Shown here: one piece after another, positions 34,565-42,346 of the stretch
Position numbering within the stretch: the first letter of the stretch is position 1
How the letters are laid out: each line of letters begins with the position of its first letter
From: Actinophytocola oryzae
GTDB lineage: Bacteria; Actinomycetota; Actinomycetes; Mycobacteriales; Pseudonocardiaceae
NCBI RefSeq assembly: GCF_004364325.1
Contig: NZ_SOCP01000033.1
Coordinates: 1-54,936, forward strand
Direction of reading: 5' to 3'
DNA: 54,936 nt
Notes under the pieces: model-generated
Databases searched by the model: none
Told to the model about the DNA's origin: nothing
The model's input: the letters and a program-made list of their open reading frames with translations, nothing else
Program-made: the position numbers and the translations under genes

Positions 34565-35437
34565 ATGGACTTCCGCGTACTGGGGCCGCTCGAGGTCGTC
34601 AGGGACTCGCGGCCGGTGGAGCTCAACGCCGCGAAGCAACGCACGCTCCTCGCCGTGCTGATCTGCCACCGTGACAGGGCAGTGCCGCGGGACCAGCTCG
34701 TGGATGCCTTGTGGGGCAGCAGCCCGCCGAGGTCGGCGGCGGACAACCTGCGGGTGTACGTGTACCACCTGCGCCGCGCGCTGGGGGACCGCGCCAGGAT
34801 CGTGCGCAGGCCGCACGGCTATGCGGCGCTCGTCGCGCCGGGCGAGCTGGACGTGGACCGCTTCGGCGAACTGGCCAGGCAGGGACGGGAAAGCAGCAAC
34901 CCCCGCACGGCCGCCGCGGCGTTCCGCCGGGCACTGGACGTGTGGCGTGGCGCGCCGTACGCGGACGTCGCCTCGGTGCCCATGCTGCGCGAGGAGACCC
35001 GCAGGCTGGAGGAGTGCCGCGAGACGGTGTCGGAGCTGTACGTCGACGCGGAGCTGGCCCTGGGCAGGCACGTCGAGGTCCTCGCCGACCTGACCCGCCT
35101 GGTGGCGGCGTATCCGCTGCGGGAACGCCCGCACGCCCAGCTGATGCTCGCGCTGCACCGCGCGGGCCGCCGCGTCGAGGCCCTCGCGGTCTACGACCGG
35201 CTGCGGGTGCGGCTGGCCGACGAGGTGGGCCTGGACCCGAACCTCCGGTTGCGGCGGCTCCACCTCGCGGTCCTGCGTGGCGACGCGACGCTGGAGGGGC
35301 CGGTCGAGGTACCGAGGGTGCCCCCGGTATGCCCTTTCCCCGGCCCCGCCGCGTTCGAGGCGACCGACGCGCCACTGTTCTCGGGACGGGAACACCTTGT
35401 GGCCGAAGGCCCGGCGCGGCTCGCGAGGTGGTCGTGA
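34565..35437 (+). CDS. SARP-family regulator, N-terminal part of a broken SARP/STAND gene
   Basis: About 290 residues. The N-terminal OmpR-type winged helix (MDFRVLGPLEVVRDSRPVEL, KQRTLLAVLICHRDRAVPRD, NLRVYVYHLRRALGD) is followed by the BTAD domain (LREETRRLEECRETVSELYV, LRERPHAQLMLALHRAGRRV). Then comes PFPGPAAFEATDAPLFSGRE, the entry of an nSTAND1-type ATPase domain found in larger SARP-STAND-WD40 proteins. The frame closes a few codons later. A Walker A motif continues in another frame just downstream, so the gene is frameshifted. The DNA-binding and BTAD parts are intact and could still function like a short SARP. ATG 34565 follows a run of G residues. Confidence 0.85.
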   Translation: MDFRVLGPLEVVRDSRPVELNAAKQRTLLAVLICHRDRAVPRDQLVDALWGSSPPRSAADNLRVYVYHLRRALGDRARIVRRPHGYAALVAPGELDVDRFGELARQGRESSNPRTAAAAFRRALDVWRGAPYADVASVPMLREETRRLEECRETVSELYVDAELALGRHVEVLADLTRLVAAYPLRERPHAQLMLALHRAGRRVEALAVYDRLRVRLADEVGLDPNLRLRRLHLAVLRGDATLEGPVEVPRVPPVCPFPGPAAFEATDAPLFSGREHLVAEGPARLARWS

Positions 35438-35755
35438 CGGGGCCGACCGGCAGCGGCAAGTCATCGCTCGCCCTGTTGGCAAGGACGCTCCGCGTGCTGT
35501 GGGAGCACCGCGCACCCTCGACGAGACGTTCGAGGCCGCGCACGAGACGGTGCCCTCGGCGTGTCCGCGGTGCCGCACCGGTGGCCGCCGCGGGACGAGT
35601 CACCAGCCGAGCTCGCCCTCGTCCTCCTGGACGCCCCGGCGACAGGCCGCGCGAACAACACGGCGTTCTACGTGAGCCTGTCGGGTGAACGGCACATGGT
35701 GGGGCCTGGGGGCGCCAGGATCAGCGCGGAGTGGACGGACACCCTGCCATCCTGA
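35425..35755 (+). pseudogene. Out-of-frame remnant of the STAND part of the SARP gene
   Basis: Immediately at the premature stop, the +1-shifted frame gives EVVVTGPTGSGKSSLALLA, a clear Walker A motif that should follow the GRE segment of the SARP protein. Beyond about 35490 the similarity is lost. A third frame carries ETFEAAHETVPSACPR, and the last one (ESPAELALVLLDAPATGR, later RHMVGPGGARISAEWTDTLPS with its last residues) ends at the TGA 35753-35755, 2 nt before a strong terminator. That stop is therefore probably the original end of the gene, with most of the ATPase/WD40 part deleted. Confidence 0.6.
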
Positions 35756-35757
35756 CG

Positions 35758-35796
35758 GACGCGGTAGCAGGGAGACGTGCTCCCTGCCACCGCGTC
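35758..35796. terminator. Strong hairpin terminator at the end of the broken SARP/STAND gene
   Basis: A 17-bp stem with one mismatch (GACGCGGTAGCAGGGAG / CTCCCTGCCACCGCGTC) and a 5-nt loop begins 2 nt after the TGA. It also ends 1 nt before the stop of a remnant on the other strand, so it was probably a bidirectional terminator. Confidence 0.8.
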
Positions 35797-35797
35797 G

Positions 35798-35905
35798 TCA
35801 CGGCTCCACGACGGCCACGGTGACCCGCGACAGCGGGCAGCCCGCGCACGGCCCCGTGAGCCAGTCGTGCACACCCGCGGCGTCGATCCGTCCACGCTTC
35901 CGCGT
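35798..35905 (-). pseudogene. C-terminal remnant of an unidentified gene
   Basis: The minus strand reads GRIDAAGVHDWLTGPCAGCP, then LSRVTVAVVEP, ending at a TGA (35798-35800) beside the bidirectional terminator. The sequence looks like a genuine C-terminus but has no start and runs upstream into the VOC gene in a different frame. The family is not recognised. Confidence 0.3.
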
Positions 35906-35927
35906 CAGACTTCCTGTCCAACCCTCT

Positions 35928-36281
35928 CTAGGCGGGCTGCCACAGTTCGATGCGGTTGCCCTCGGGGTCGGTGACCCAGCCGAAGCGGCCCACGCCGTCC
36001 ATGTCCTGGGTTTCCTCCGCCACCTCGGCGCCCTTCTCGCGGAGCTGGGTGAGCATGGCGTCCAGGTCGCGGACCCGGAAGTTGAGCATGGTCTGCTGGG
36101 TCCGCGACCCGAAGTACTCGGTCTCGGGTTCGAACGGGGCGAAGACGGTCGGTCCCGCCTCCTGTTGCCACATGCCGTTCTCGTCCGCGTCGATACCGAG
36201 GCAGTCCCGGTACCAGGCACCGAGCACCGCCGGGTCCGTCGCGCGGATGAAGTACCCACCGATGCCGAGCACGTGCTCCAT
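35928..36281 (-). CDS. VOC-family (glyoxalase/bleomycin resistance-like) protein
   Basis: About 117 residues, a single vicinal-oxygen-chelate unit of two beta-alpha-beta modules: GYFIRATDPAVLGAWYRDCL and, in the second half, LNFRVRDLDAMLTQLREKGA with the terminal GWVTDPEGNRIELWQPA. The E-x-W end and the metal-type residues suggest a divalent-metal enzyme or binding protein; the substrate cannot be told. ATG 36281. It is a lone gene between the SARP remnant and the aldehyde oxidoreductase operon, 53 nt from the latter's 3' end. Confidence 0.85.
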   Translation of the reverse strand: MEHVLGIGGYFIRATDPAVLGAWYRDCLGIDADENGMWQQEAGPTVFAPFEPETEYFGSRTQQTMLNFRVRDLDAMLTQLREKGAEVAEETQDMDGVGRFGWVTDPEGNRIELWQPA

Positions 36282-36334
36282 GCCGCGATCCTGCCAGCCC
36301 CGCCATCCCACCGACGGAAACGACACGCGCGCGA

Positions 36335-38503
36335 TCAGTCCGGCAGCAGGTCCTCCACCGTGATGGGGATGTGGCGCACGCGGATGCCGGTGGCGTTGTG
36401 GACCGCGTTCGCGACCGCGGCCGCCATCCCGACCGTGCCGATCTCGCCGATGCCCCTCGCGCCGACGGCGCCGAGCAACGTGTCCGGGTGTTCGACGAAG
36501 TGCACGTCGACCTCCTGGATGTCGGCGTTCACCGGGAGCAGGTAGCCCGCGAGGTCCGCGTTGGCGAGGCGTCCGTTCTCCTCGATGTCCAGGCCCTCGT
36601 GCAGTGCCGCCGACACGCCCCAGATCATGCCGCCCGAGATCTGGTTCCTGGCCGCCGCCGCGTTGATGATCCGGCCCGCGTCGAACACGCCGAGCATGCG
36701 CGACACCCGGATCTCCCTGGTCCACCTGTGCACCCGCACCTCGGCGAACTGGGCCCCGAACGAGCTGAACGAGTGTTTCGTCCGCTCCTCGCCCGGCGCC
36801 GACGAACCCTCCGCCGTCAGCTCGGTGCGGCCCACCGCCGCCAGCAGCTCCCCGAACGACATGCTCCGGTCGCCTGCCAGCACCCGACCGCCGGCATAGG
36901 TCACCTCGAGGCCCTCGAACGGCGCCCCGGGGCCCGACGCCAGGTCGACCAGCTGGTCGGTGATCGTCGCCGCGGCGATCATGATCGCGGCGCCGACGCT
37001 CGCGGTCGCCGTGGAGCCGCCGGACAGGCCGCCCGGGGGCAGCGCCGAGTCGCCGAGCCTCGGTGTGACCTGTGCTCGCCGCAGGTCCAGGGACTCCGCG
37101 CCCACCTGCGCGAGCACGGTGAGCAGGCCGGTGCCCGGGTCCGCGCCGGCGGTCGCGACCTCGGCCGTGTCGTCGGCACGCAACGTGACCCGCACCGTGG
37201 CCGGGAACCGGAACGCCGGGAACATCGCGCTCGCCGTGCCCATCCCGACCAGCCAGTCGCCGTCCTCACGGCCGTGCCGTGCCCGTTTCGCCCAGCCGAA
37301 CCTCGCCGCGCCGATCCGGTAGCACTCGTCGAGGTGCTTGCTCGACCACAGCAGGTCCGAGCCGTGCGGGGCCGTCGAGTCGTTGCGCAGCCGCAGGTCG
37401 ATCGGGTCCATGTCCAGCGCGACGGCCAGCTCGTCGATGGCGCTCTCCAGCGCGAACGAGCCGGGCGCCTCGCCGGGCGCACGCATGAACGTGGTCGGCG
37501 GGATGTTGAGCGGCACGATCCGCTGCGCCAGCGCCAGGTTCCTGGTGGTGTAGTACTCCTTGGTGTTGTGCGAGGTCTGTTCGATGAACGACCGGCGCGT
37601 GTCCGTCGCGCACCACGACTCGTGCCGGACCGCGACCAGTGTGCCGTCCGCCTCCGCGCCGAGCCCGATCTTCTGGACCGTCGCCGCGCGGGTCGCGGTC
37701 GCGGTGAACACCTGCTCGCGCGTCAGCGTGATCTTGACCGGACGGTCGAGCACGCGAGCCACGGAGGCCGCGAGGAACGCCGCGGCCGAGGCGCGTGCCT
37801 TGCCGCCGAAGGCGCCACCCACGAACGGGTTGATGGCGTGGACGGACGACTCCTTCACGTCCAGCGCGCTCGCCAGCTCCATCGCCTGGAGGTTGGCGGC
37901 CTGGTTTCCACTGTAGACGGTCAGTTCGTCGCCGTCCCACACGGCGACGGCCGAGTGCGGCTCCATCGCGGCGTGGTTCTGCGTCGCCGTGGTGTAGGTC
38001 GCCTCTACCACGACCGGGCTTGCCGCGAACGCGTCCTCGATGGACTCGACGCCGGTCGCGAGGATGGTCTGGATCGCCGGTCCACCGCGGCCCGGCGGGG
38101 CTTCCTCCGCGGTCGCCAGGCCCTCTTCCAGCGAGGTCAGGGCGGGCTTCTCGTCGTAGGCGACCGTGACGGTCAGCGCCGCGTCCCGCGCGTGTTCGAA
38201 CGTGTCCGCCACGACCACGCCGATCGGCTGCCCGTAGTAGTGGACCTCCTTGTCCTGCAACGGGACCCAGGTCTCGCCGAACATCGGGTTCTTGCTGGGC
38301 CGCAGTTCCAGCGGGTCGAACGGCGAGTACACCCCGAGCACGCCCGGCTCGCCCTTCGCGGCGGCGGTGTCGATGCTCAGCAGCTCGCCGTTGGCGACCG
38401 TGCTGAGCAGGACGTAGCCGTAGACCATGCCGGGCTGGTTGTAGTCGGCTCCGTACCTGGCCGCGCCGGTGACCTTCAGCGGGCCCTCCACCCGGCCGGT
38501 CAT
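36335..38503 (-). CDS. Molybdenum-cofactor subunit of a PaoABC-type aldehyde oxidoreductase
   Basis: About 722 residues, xanthine dehydrogenase family. The molybdopterin-binding signatures are NPFVGGAFGGK, TTFMRAPGEAPGSFALESAI and LSGGSTATASVGAA. The active-site glutamate is in VGARGIGEIGTVG. The sequence oxidises aldehydes (or purine-like heterocycles) to acids by hydroxylation at Mo. Its length and the FAD subunit next door match the E. coli PaoC (YagR) type rather than true xanthine dehydrogenase. The start ATG 38503 overlaps the stop of the FAD subunit gene (ATGA). It is the last gene of the operon. No Moco-inserting chaperone (PaoD/XdhC) gene lies nearby. Confidence 0.92.
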   Translation of the reverse strand: MTGRVEGPLKVTGAARYGADYNQPGMVYGYVLLSTVANGELLSIDTAAAKGEPGVLGVYSPFDPLELRPSKNPMFGETWVPLQDKEVHYYGQPIGVVVADTFEHARDAALTVTVAYDEKPALTSLEEGLATAEEAPPGRGGPAIQTILATGVESIEDAFAASPVVVEATYTTATQNHAAMEPHSAVAVWDGDELTVYSGNQAANLQAMELASALDVKESSVHAINPFVGGAFGGKARASAAAFLAASVARVLDRPVKITLTREQVFTATATRAATVQKIGLGAEADGTLVAVRHESWCATDTRRSFIEQTSHNTKEYYTTRNLALAQRIVPLNIPPTTFMRAPGEAPGSFALESAIDELAVALDMDPIDLRLRNDSTAPHGSDLLWSSKHLDECYRIGAARFGWAKRARHGREDGDWLVGMGTASAMFPAFRFPATVRVTLRADDTAEVATAGADPGTGLLTVLAQVGAESLDLRRAQVTPRLGDSALPPGGLSGGSTATASVGAAIMIAAATITDQLVDLASGPGAPFEGLEVTYAGGRVLAGDRSMSFGELLAAVGRTELTAEGSSAPGEERTKHSFSSFGAQFAEVRVHRWTREIRVSRMLGVFDAGRIINAAAARNQISGGMIWGVSAALHEGLDIEENGRLANADLAGYLLPVNADIQEVDVHFVEHPDTLLGAVGARGIGEIGTVGMAAAVANAVHNATGIRVRHIPITVEDLLPD

Positions 38504-39450
38504 GCCGCCCCCTCGATCAACGCGCGGACGACCGTCCGCTTCAGCAGGGAAACCTTGAAACCGTTGGCCGACAACGGTGTGGCGCCCTCCGCGGCCACCG
38601 AGGCGGCCTGCTCGAACGCCTCGACGGTCGCCGGGCCACCGCGAAGCGCGTCCTCGACCGCCGTGAGCCGCCACGGCACGGTCGCCACGCCACCCACGGC
38701 CACCCGCGCGTCGACGACGCGGGAGTCCCGCACGTCCAGCGCGACCGCGGCCGAGCACAGCGCGAACTCGTAGGACGCGCGGTCCCTGACCTTCACGTAG
38801 GTCGACCGGTGCGCCCAGTCCAGCCTCGGCACCACGACCTCGGTGATCAGCTCGCCCGGCCGCAGGTCGTTCTCGACCTCGGGTGTCGCGCCGGGCAGGC
38901 GGTAGAAGTCGGCCAGCGCGACCGTGCGGTCGCCGTCCGCGCCGGTCAGCCGGACCCGCGCGTCCAGCGCGACGAGGGCGACCGCGACGTCGCTGGCGTG
39001 GGTCGCGACGCACGACTCGCTCGTGCCCAGGATGGCGTGGTTCCGGTTGGCACCGGTGATCGCCGGGCAGCCGCTGCCGGGGACACGCTTGTTGCACGGC
39101 ATCGCGATGTCGCGGAAGTAGCCGCATCGGGTGCGCTGCAACAGGTTGCCGCCGATGCTCGCCATGTTGCGCAGTTGCTGTGAGGCGCTCGCGAGCAGGG
39201 CGCGGGAGATCACGGGGTAGACGCCGGGGTGCGCGGCGATGTCGCTCATCCGCTCCAGGGCGCCGAAACGCAGGCCGTCGCTCGTGTCGATGCCACGCAG
39301 CGGCAGGTCGTTGATGTCCAGGACCTCTTGCGGTGTCAGGACATTCAGCTTCATGAGGTCGACGAGGGTCGTCCCGCCCGCGAGGAACGTGCCGGAGGTC
39401 CCCACGGCGTCGGCGACCGTCGTGGGTGCGGTCAGCTCAAACGGTCGCAT
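38500..39450 (-). CDS. FAD-binding subunit of the aldehyde oxidoreductase, with an extra [4Fe-4S] motif
   Basis: About 316 residues. The N-terminal FAD-binding domain contains GTFLAGGTTLVDLMKLNVL and RNMASIGGNLLQRTRC, followed by a CO-dehydrogenase flavoprotein C-terminal domain. The cysteine cluster RCGYFRD..MPCNKRVPGSGCPAI is the insertion that binds a [4Fe-4S] cluster in PaoB (YagS), which marks the PaoABC subtype. It transfers electrons from the 2Fe-2S subunit to FAD. Its start lies inside the 2Fe-2S gene (14-nt overlap), and its stop overlaps the Mo subunit start. Confidence 0.92.
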   Translation of the reverse strand: MRPFELTAPTTVADAVGTSGTFLAGGTTLVDLMKLNVLTPQEVLDINDLPLRGIDTSDGLRFGALERMSDIAAHPGVYPVISRALLASASQQLRNMASIGGNLLQRTRCGYFRDIAMPCNKRVPGSGCPAITGANRNHAILGTSESCVATHASDVAVALVALDARVRLTGADGDRTVALADFYRLPGATPEVENDLRPGELITEVVVPRLDWAHRSTYVKVRDRASYEFALCSAAVALDVRDSRVVDARVAVGGVATVPWRLTAVEDALRGGPATVEAFEQAASVAAEGATPLSANGFKVSLLKRTVVRALIEGAA

Positions 39451-39889
39451 CGGTACGCCTCGCCTGTTCCACCGCTGCGACGATGTTCGGGTAGGCCGAG
39501 CAGCGGCAGATGTTGCCGGACATGAACTCCCGCACGTCGTCGACGTCCTGGGCGACGGCGGCGACCGCCGACATGAGCTGGCCCGGTGTGCAGAACCCGC
39601 ACTGGAACGCGTCCTGGTCGAGGAACGCCTGCTGCACGGGGTGCAGCCGGTCGCCGTCCGACAGCCCCTCGACGGTGGTGACCGGGCCGCGCACGGTGGC
39701 GGCGAGCGTGAGGCAGGAGAGCACGGGCCTGCCGTCGACGTGCACGGTGCACGCGCCGCACTGGCCGCGGTCGCAGCCCTTCTTCGGTCCGGTAATCGAG
39801 AGGCGTTCGCGCAGCGCGTCGAGGAGCGTCACGCCCGGCTCGACACTCAGTTCCTCGGCGCGGCCGTTGACTTGTAGGGAGATGTCCAC
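39437..39889 (-). CDS. [2Fe-2S] subunit of the aldehyde oxidoreductase
   Basis: About 150 residues. The plant-type ferredoxin motif is GCDRGQCGACTVHVDGRPVL with the final C of LSC; the second, all-helical domain has QCGFCTPGQLMSAV and NICRCSAYPNI. Together they bind two [2Fe-2S] clusters. No Tat signal is visible, unlike E. coli PaoA, so the enzyme is probably cytoplasmic. The GTG start at 39889 follows AAGGA. It is the first gene of the operon, divergent from the TetR regulator at 40052. Confidence 0.92.
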   Translation of the reverse strand: MDISLQVNGRAEELSVEPGVTLLDALRERLSITGPKKGCDRGQCGACTVHVDGRPVLSCLTLAATVRGPVTTVEGLSDGDRLHPVQQAFLDQDAFQCGFCTPGQLMSAVAAVAQDVDDVREFMSGNICRCSAYPNIVAAVEQARRTDATV

Positions 39890-39946
39890 CAGATCCTTTT
39901 CCCCGGGGCAGTGCTGTGGTCGGTGACGTCAGAACGCCACCCGGAA

Positions 39947-39987
39947 CGGATATCTATCCGCTTCGGAAGCTACCGGAGCATTATCCG
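39947..39987. promoter_or_regulatory. Palindrome cluster between the aldehyde oxidoreductase operon and the TetR gene
   Basis: CGGATATCTATCCG (39947-39960; arms CGGATA/TATCCG) is followed directly by GCTTCGGAAGC (39960-39970), a perfect inverted repeat. A further half-matching CGGAGCATTATCCG lies at 39974-39987. The repeated CGGA...TATCCG arms between divergent genes are what a TetR dimer would bind. Confidence 0.6.
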
Positions 39988-40051
39988 CTCCGCAACCGAA
40001 CTGGAGTCGCTCCAGGTACATTCAGGGCGCGACGACGAGGGGGAGGCCGAG

Positions 40052-40618
40052 GTGACGACTGGATCGGTGAGCTCCCGCCGCGCGGACACCCGCCGCAACA
40101 ACGAGCGCATCCTCGCAGCGGCACTGGAGTCGCTGACCAACGCCGACGAGCTGTCGTACAACGCCATCGCGAAGAGGGCCTGTGTCGGGGTCGGCACCGT
40201 GTACCGGCACTTCCCCAACCCGGAGGCGCTGGTGCTGGCCGTGTACCGCCGCGAGGTGCGGCATCTGGTCGACGCCGTGCCGGACCTGCTCGCGGAGTAC
40301 CGGCCGGAACAGGCCTTCCGGCTGTGGACCAGCCACCTCGCCAGCTACATGATGACGAAGCGCGGCCTTGCCGACGCACTGTCCGCCGCGACCGCCGCCG
40401 CGGGCGAGGATTTCACCGCCGGCACCTACGAGGCCATGGTCGGCGCGATCACCACGCTGCTGGACGCGTGTGTCGAGGCAGGTGCCGTCCGCCCCCGCCT
40501 CGACCCGAGGACCGTCCTGCTCGCCCTCGCGGGCCTGATGCACCTCGACCCCGCCGGCGACTGGCAGCGCCAGGCCGCGGACATCACCGACCTGTTGTGG
40601 AACGGGCTGCGCGGCTGA
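40052..40618 (+). CDS. TetR-family transcriptional regulator
   Basis: About 188 residues. The N-terminal helix-turn-helix is RILAAALESLTNADELSYNA, then IAKRACVGVGTVYRHFPNPE. The C-terminal helical domain is typical of the TetR_C group seen in many actinobacterial repressors (YMMTKRGLADALSAATAAAG). GTG 40052 has GGAGG five nt upstream. It is divergent from the aldehyde oxidoreductase operon across 162 nt containing inverted repeats, so it most likely represses that operon and itself. An aldehyde ligand is plausible but not shown. Confidence 0.9.
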   Translation: MTTGSVSSRRADTRRNNERILAAALESLTNADELSYNAIAKRACVGVGTVYRHFPNPEALVLAVYRREVRHLVDAVPDLLAEYRPEQAFRLWTSHLASYMMTKRGLADALSAATAAAGEDFTAGTYEAMVGAITTLLDACVEAGAVRPRLDPRTVLLALAGLMHLDPAGDWQRQAADITDLLWNGLRG

Positions 40619-40657
40619 TCCCGCCGGTCCTGGCGCCACGGTCTGGTTGAGCAGAAC

Positions 40658-40671
40658 TAGAACAGGTTACA
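40658..40671. promoter_or_regulatory. KstR-type operator motif before the GMC oxidoreductase operon
   Basis: TAGAACAGGTTACA fits TnnAACnnGTTnnA, the consensus known for the actinobacterial steroid-catabolism repressor KstR and related TetR regulators. It lies 33 nt before the ATG of the GMC oxidoreductase. No kstR gene is in the window. Confidence 0.55.
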
Positions 40672-40704
40672 GTTATGGCCAGGACGGTTGATCGAGGAGC
40701 GGGC

Positions 40705-42333
40705 ATGGCCAAGAAGGTGCGGGGTAGCGGCGAGGCCGACTACGTGGTGGTCGGGTCGGGCAGCTCGGGAGCCGCGGTCGCGGGCCGGCTGGCCGAGTCC
40801 GGGGCGAGCGTGATCGTGCTCGAGGCGGGCAAGTCCGACGACCAGCTGCTGGTCACCAAGCCGGGGATGATCGGCCCACTGCACTCGGTGCCACAGCTGA
40901 AGAAGCTCGTCGACTGGGGCTACTACTCCGTCCCGCAGAAACACCTGCTCGACCGCGAGATGCCGGTGCCGCGCGGCAAGGTGGTCGGCGGCTCCAGCTC
41001 CGTGAACGGCATGGTCTACGTCCGGGGCAACCGCGCCAACTTCGACTCCTGGGCCGCCGAGGGCAACGTGGGCTGGGACGCCGACAGCGTGAACGCCGCG
41101 TACAAGCGGATGGAGGACTTCGAGGACGGCGAGAACGCGTTCCGGGGCGCGGGCGGACCGATCCGGGTCACCCGCAACAGGATCCCGCAGGAGGGGTCGC
41201 TCCAGTTCATCCAGGCCACGGCGGACACGGTCGGCTGCAAGATCCTCGACGACTACAACGCGGAGTCGCAGGAGGGTGTGAGCCGGATGCAGCAGAACGC
41301 CGCCGACGGCCTGCGCTACAGCGCCTCGCGCGGCTACCTCGGCCGGCTCGCGCAGGGGACGCTGGAACTGCAGTCGAGGGTGCACGTGACCAGGGTGGTC
41401 ATCGAGCACGGCCGCGCGGTCGGCGTCGAGGTCACCGACTCCGACGGCACCAGGCGGACCGTCCGCGCGGGCAGGGAGGTCATCCTCTCGGCGGGGTTCG
41501 TCGGCTCCGCGCAGCTGCTCATGCTCTCCGGGGTCGGCCACGCCGCCCACCTGAGGGAACACGGCGTCGACGTGGTCGCGGACCTGCCCGTCGGCGACAA
41601 CCTGCACGACCACATGTTCCACGCGCTGACGTTCCGGGCGTCGTCGAGCACGCACCGCGGCACGGCGCCGTTCTTCGCCCGCGGCCTGGTCAGGGAGCTG
41701 ATGCGGCCCGGCACGACGTTCATGGCGAACTCGGTCTTCGAGGTGCTCGCGTTCCTGCGGACCTCGCAGGCGCGTGACGTGCCCGACCTCCAGCTGCACC
41801 TGCTGCCGTGGGCGTACGCGTCGCCCAACCAGGACAAACCGGTGCGGGCCAAGGTCGACAAGCGCACCTCGCTCACCGTGCTCGCGACGCTGATCTACCC
41901 GAAGAGCCGGGGCACGCTGCGGCTCGCGTCGGCCGACCCCACGGCGGCACCGCTGATCGACTTCCAGTACCTGGCCGACCCCGCCGACCTCGAGGTGCTC
42001 GCCGAGGGCTCGGCGATGGTGCGGGAGATCTTCGCGTCGCCCGCGTTCAGGGGCTCGATCAAGGGGGAGACCCACCCGGGCGCGGGGCTGCGGGGCCAGG
42101 AGCTGCGCGACGCGATCCTCAACCGGGCCACGTCGGTCTACCACGGCGTCGGCACGTGCCGGATGGGCGTGGACGAGCTGGCGGTCGTCGGCCCCGACCT
42201 CAGGGTCCGCGGCGTCGAGGGACTGCGTGTCTGCGACGCCTCGATCATGCCGTCGATCACCGGCGGCAACACGAACGCGCCCGCCATCATGATCGGCGAG
42301 ATGGGCGCACAACTGGTCCTCTCGGACAAGTAG
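40705..42333 (+). CDS. GMC-family oxidoreductase (choline/alcohol dehydrogenase-like)
   Basis: About 542 residues. The FAD-binding motif is DYVVVGSGSSGAAVAGRLAE; GKVVGGSSSVNGMVYVRGNR is the GMC signature. The catalytic His is in YHGVGTCRMG and the Asn in ITGGNTNAPAIMIGE. It oxidises a primary alcohol to an aldehyde. With the aldehyde dehydrogenase 13 nt downstream it would take an alcohol to an acid in two steps. The substrate is unknown; betaine synthesis is possible but unproven. ATG 40705 (GAGGAGCGGGC upstream) is preferred to ATG 40675, which sits just after the operator. Confidence 0.9.
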   Translation: MAKKVRGSGEADYVVVGSGSSGAAVAGRLAESGASVIVLEAGKSDDQLLVTKPGMIGPLHSVPQLKKLVDWGYYSVPQKHLLDREMPVPRGKVVGGSSSVNGMVYVRGNRANFDSWAAEGNVGWDADSVNAAYKRMEDFEDGENAFRGAGGPIRVTRNRIPQEGSLQFIQATADTVGCKILDDYNAESQEGVSRMQQNAADGLRYSASRGYLGRLAQGTLELQSRVHVTRVVIEHGRAVGVEVTDSDGTRRTVRAGREVILSAGFVGSAQLLMLSGVGHAAHLREHGVDVVADLPVGDNLHDHMFHALTFRASSSTHRGTAPFFARGLVRELMRPGTTFMANSVFEVLAFLRTSQARDVPDLQLHLLPWAYASPNQDKPVRAKVDKRTSLTVLATLIYPKSRGTLRLASADPTAAPLIDFQYLADPADLEVLAEGSAMVREIFASPAFRGSIKGETHPGAGLRGQELRDAILNRATSVYHGVGTCRMGVDELAVVGPDLRVRGVEGLRVCDASIMPSITGGNTNAPAIMIGEMGAQLVLSDK

Positions 42334-42346
42334 AGGCGGCAGGAAC

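Noticed and set aside
31612..35437. A secondary-metabolite cluster suggested by the LAL regulator, SARP and IspH-like gene
   Set aside because: No core biosynthetic gene (PKS, NRPS, terpene cyclase, RiPP precursor or similar) lies near any of them.
39437..39889. Periplasmic location for the aldehyde oxidoreductase, as in E. coli PaoABC
   Set aside because: The 2Fe-2S subunit starts directly with the ferredoxin fold and has no twin-arginine signal.
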